From: a virus
Direction: 5' to 3' (one strand)
Length of the DNA stretch: 35,516 bases
IMG/VR virus record: IMGVR_UViG_3300043331_002379
Span: 1 to 35,516 of that record
Shown here in pieces: positions 35,345 to 35,516 of the stretch. Below the pieces are notes generated by a model, which saw only the letters and a program-made list of their open reading frames with translations, was not told the origin of the DNA and did no database searches. Each line of letters begins with the position of its first letter. The stretch's first letter is position 1. The translations under genes and the position numbers were made by a program.

Positions 35345-35516
35345 CTACTGCACGGCATTGGCCAGGAACAGGGCCGCCCGCGGCTCGGTCACCCGCTGGT
35401 CGTAGTACGTATTGCCCTCGATGATGTCGATCTCCTGCTCCTCGTTGCGCATGCGTTTGATGTACTGCAGCGCGTTGGGCACCCGCTGCCAGACGAAGGT
35501 ATACATCGCTGAGGGG
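35345..35516 (-). CDS. Major capsid protein, C-terminal end only (runs off right edge)
   Basis: About 56 residues before the stop: YTFVWQRVPNALQYIKRM, then EIDIIEGNTYYDQRVTEPRAALFLANAVQ. The last part has the feel of HK97-fold capsid C-termini (a beta-strand pair, then an ALFLANAV strand) and lies where the capsid should be, upstream of head-tail genes. No earlier domain is visible, so this rests on position and this fragment. Confidence 0.6.
   Translation of the reverse strand, partial: PSAMYTFVWQRVPNALQYIKRMRNEEQEIDIIEGNTYYDQRVTEPRAALFLANAVQ

Overview
The window is a dense, GC-rich (by eye about 63 %) stretch of a tailed-phage genome with a long flexible (siphovirus-type) tail. Genes abut or overlap, most starts carry strong GGAGG-type ribosome sites, and no tRNA, rRNA, transposase, integrase or CRISPR array was seen. 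The host cannot be named; the Shine-Dalgarno sites and sigma-70-like promoters fit a bacterium. It is not a complete genome: the terminase large subunit runs off the left edge and the major capsid gene off the right edge. Portal, protease and most of both those genes lie outside, which fits a circularly permuted or prophage-derived genome.

Layout. (1) 1-1815, minus strand: a ParB-fused DNA methyltransferase, the small terminase and the start of the large terminase. (2) 1976-6461, plus strand: an early block with an XRE regulator, a SWIM-zinc-finger/annealing-like protein and many small proteins of unknown function, separated by recurring GC hairpins placed just before the ribosome site. (3) 6461-7617: a control region with a minus-strand CI-like repressor, a palindromic operator candidate, a plus-strand small protein and a highly structured leader. 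(4) 7618-15379, plus strand: replication and recombination, with an SF2 helicase, a VapE-type helicase, an iteron/AT-rich candidate origin, a RecT-like protein, an MT-A70 methyltransferase and a VRR-NUC nuclease. (5) 15498-35516, minus strand: the late operon, read right to left: capsid C-terminus, head-tail connectors, two tube-protein paralogues, frameshifted tail chaperones, tape measure, a GTA-like distal tail set (DUF2460, DUF2163 hub, NlpC/P60, tail tip), a repeat-rich fibre, then lysis genes (small membrane proteins, GH19 endolysin).

Working picture. The helicase, VapE protein, RecT-like protein and VRR-NUC form a phage replication/recombination set, probably acting at the repeat cluster after the VapE gene. 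The late operon builds the head-tail joint and tail. Two plus-strand islands interrupt it: a 58-residue lipoprotein gene (21394-21570), and a lower-GC stretch (24936-25369) with its own promoter-like and hairpin signals.

The most unusual material is regulatory RNA or DNA: five GC hairpins placed immediately 5' of start codons, two copies of an 18-nt hairpin with the Shine-Dalgarno in its loop, and three stacked hairpins in the helicase leader. Together these suggest a start-associated control system reminiscent in layout of the SAS/ESAS elements of cluster K mycobacteriophages.
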